A stretch of DNA of 6,545 nt from Lachnospiraceae bacterium UBA5902 (GTDB lineage Bacteria > Bacillota > Clostridia > Lachnospirales > Lachnospiraceae), in the NCBI GenBank assembly GCA_002431865.1, contig DJEI01000020.1, positions 1 through 6,545 of the forward strand, given 5' to 3'. Each line of letters begins with the position of its first letter. Positions within the stretch are counted from its first letter, which is position 1. Of this stretch, positions 5,391 to 6,545 are shown one piece after another. A model generated the notes under the pieces. It saw only the letters and a program-made list of their open reading frames with translations, made no database searches and had not been told where the DNA came from. Both the position numbers and the translations under genes were made by a program.

Positions 5391-6254
5391 TTAGTTAGCT
5401 GCCGGCTGCAAACTGATAGCTTCTTCCATCGTCTTATCCATAGTTGCTTTATCATTCCAGCCGATGGCATCCATCGCCTTCTGGATCTCATCACGACGGG
5501 CGGTATCATCTTTTCTTGTTGCGATACATACATTTGTCATTTCCTCGTCACCGACGAACTTATCGTTATCATCGAGATAGATAATTGCCAGATCATCATT
5601 TGTCATAGCAGCAGATTCTGCAGTTGGAACATCAATGACACAGACATCAGCCGTTCCATTTGAGATTGCCATGAAGCACTCAGCCGTTGTCTCATAATTT
5701 GCTCCAAGCTTTGCATCCGGAACCTGATCAAGCAAATTTACCCATCCGGTACCAAGCTGTGTAGTAAGTGTTACATTCTTCCCAGCCAATTCGGAAAGTC
5801 CTTTGATGTTTTCCAGTCCGGATCCTTTCTTTACAACTAAACAGTTATCTCTGTAATAATAAGGCTCTGTAAATGAATAAGAAGCCTCTCGTTCCTTTGT
5901 ACGTCCCATACCTGCAATAATCACATCATAATCACCTGCATCCAGAGACATTCCGATGGAATCCCATTCAACCTTGTGTATTTCCAATGTCTTTCCCATC
6001 TGCTTTGCCAGCTTTTCAGCTACCATAACATCATATCCGTATGCATACATGTTTGTTCCGTAAATCGGAACAGCCTTTTCACCATTTGCAAGCTCATCCG
6101 TTTCCTGTGACCAGTTGAACGGAGCATATGCACATTCCATTCCGACTCTTAATACACTGTCATCACTGGATGAATCTTTCTTTCCACAACCGGTAAGAGA
6201 TGTCAATGCCAATGTTGCTGCAAGCACCATGCTAATTAATTTTCTTTTCTTCAT
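5391..6254 (-). CDS. Amino acid ABC transporter substrate-binding lipoprotein (SBP_bac_3)
   Basis: A 287-aa extracellular solute-binding protein of family 3 that captures an amino acid and delivers it to the permease. A basic N-terminus and hydrophobic stretch lead to the lipobox LTGC (20-23), so C23 would be lipidated and the protein anchored outside the membrane. Ligand-site hallmarks are ECAYAPFNW near 40-48, the carboxylate-binding Arg R122 in GMGRTKERE, FTEPYYYRD (128-136) and the amine-binding Asp D208 in VCVIDVP. Keeping both Arg and Asp favours an alpha-amino acid ligand. Three in-frame ATGs exist (6263, 6260, 6254); the purine-rich AGAGAGG ends at 6264, so only ATG 6254 has a normal 9-nt spacing and gives MKKRKLIS. 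First gene of the operon, about 60 nt after the promoter start site. The ligand is unknown. Confidence 0.95.
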   Translation of the reverse strand: MKKRKLISMVLAATLALTSLTGCGKKDSSSDDSVLRVGMECAYAPFNWSQETDELANGEKAVPIYGTNMYAYGYDVMVAEKLAKQMGKTLEIHKVEWDSIGMSLDAGDYDVIIAGMGRTKEREASYSFTEPYYYRDNCLVVKKGSGLENIKGLSELAGKNVTLTTQLGTGWVNLLDQVPDAKLGANYETTAECFMAISNGTADVCVIDVPTAESAAMTNDDLAIIYLDDNDKFVGDEEMTNVCIATRKDDTARRDEIQKAMDAIGWNDKATMDKTMEEAISLQPAAN

Positions 6255-6285
6255 AAACATCATCCTCTCTTTCTTCTTGCATTTT

Positions 6286-6300
6286 CTTAATTTTATTAAG
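6286..6300. promoter_or_regulatory. AT dyad in the operon leader, possible operator
   Basis: CTTAAT (6286-6291) and ATTAAG (6295-6300) form a perfect 6-bp dyad with a 3-nt spacer. It falls in the short leader between the predicted transcription start near 6316 and the binding-protein gene. It could be a repressor site. AT-rich dyads also occur by chance, so support is weak. Confidence 0.25.
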
Positions 6301-6322
6301 CCTTTACCTTCGACTTGGGTGT

Positions 6323-6351
6323 ATTATGTGCCTGTAACATTATTTTGTCAA
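6323..6351 (-). promoter_or_regulatory. Sigma-A type promoter of the transporter operon
   Basis: On the minus strand TTGACA (6351-6346) is a perfect -35 box. It is separated by 17 bp from CATAAT (6328-6323), five of six matches to TATAAT. Transcription should start near 6316, giving a leader of about 60 nt before ATG 6254. This is too short for most riboswitches. A-tracts upstream (6399-6418) could help as an UP-like region. It is the strongest promoter I see in the window. Confidence 0.85.
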
Positions 6352-6545
6352 CACAGATAAAGGATTTCCTAATTTATTTAAGGTTTTATGGAGTTCATTT
6401 TTTATTTTTTAAAAAAAAGGAAGGTTTTCTTATTATTTTTATGTTGTTGCATTGTTTCGCCAGTTATATTTTATATTTGCTTGTGTTTCCTTTGTGCAAT
6501 TACACTTATGGTTGTTTTTATAAGGTTTTGTTTTTTGACAATTTC
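6352..6545. other. AT-rich upstream region with A/T tracts and AAGGTTTT repeats
   Basis: No gene is seen here. T6 next to A8 (6405-6418) suggests curved DNA upstream of the promoter. AAGGTTTT occurs three times on the plus strand (6380, 6421, 6522). A near-palindrome GTGCAATTACAC lies at 6494-6505. A plus-strand TTGACA at 6535-6540 could be the -35 box of a divergent gene beyond the window. None of these has strong support as a functional site. Confidence 0.3.

Noticed and set aside
6258..6263. ATG codons at 6263 and 6260 as starts of the binding protein
   Set aside because: They lie 0 and 3 nt from the purine-rich ribosome site; ATG at 6254 has 9 nt and gives a normal lipoprotein signal (MKKRKL).

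Overview
The window reads as part of a low-to-mid GC Gram-positive anaerobe chromosome, most likely a Clostridia member of the Lachnospiraceae type. That rests on the style of the proteins (a lipoprotein amino-acid binding protein, a GlnQ-like ATPase, a Cytidylate_kin2-type kinase, an Fe-dependent alcohol dehydrogenase), strong AGGAGG ribosome sites and AT-rich intergenic DNA. The genus cannot be fixed from sequence alone.

All six recognisable genes lie on the minus strand, read from right to left. A TTGACA/17 bp/CATAAT promoter near 6323-6351 precedes an amino-acid ABC transporter (binding protein, permease, ATPase), then a cytidylate kinase-like protein, a class III PLP aminotransferase of the ArgD/ornithine type, and an iron-containing alcohol dehydrogenase. 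An intrinsic terminator at 500-529 closes the unit. Gaps are 20-96 nt and no other strong promoter is evident, so one operon is the simplest reading. The plausible logic is import of an amino acid, transamination of a terminal amino group to an aldehyde, and reduction to an alcohol that regenerates NAD(P)+. The substrate is not determined, and the kinase's role is unknown.

The non-coding DNA is the most unusual part. Beyond the terminator, 96-492 is a gene-free element with about 105-nt imperfect inverted arms around a more GC-rich core. The core holds an ~84-nt structured repeat (268-351). A second copy of that repeat (4448-4530) fills the permease-ATPase gap exactly, from the last base of the permease stop codon to the base before the ATPase Shine-Dalgarno. 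The two copies share nearly invariant blocks and show three compensatory base-pair changes in their stems, which points to selection on folded nucleic acid. Two other intercistronic hairpins without U-tracts follow the binding-protein gene and the aminotransferase gene.

The window contains no transposase, CRISPR array, tRNA or rRNA that I can see. Its left (1-73) and right (6352-6545) ends are AT-rich with no supported gene.
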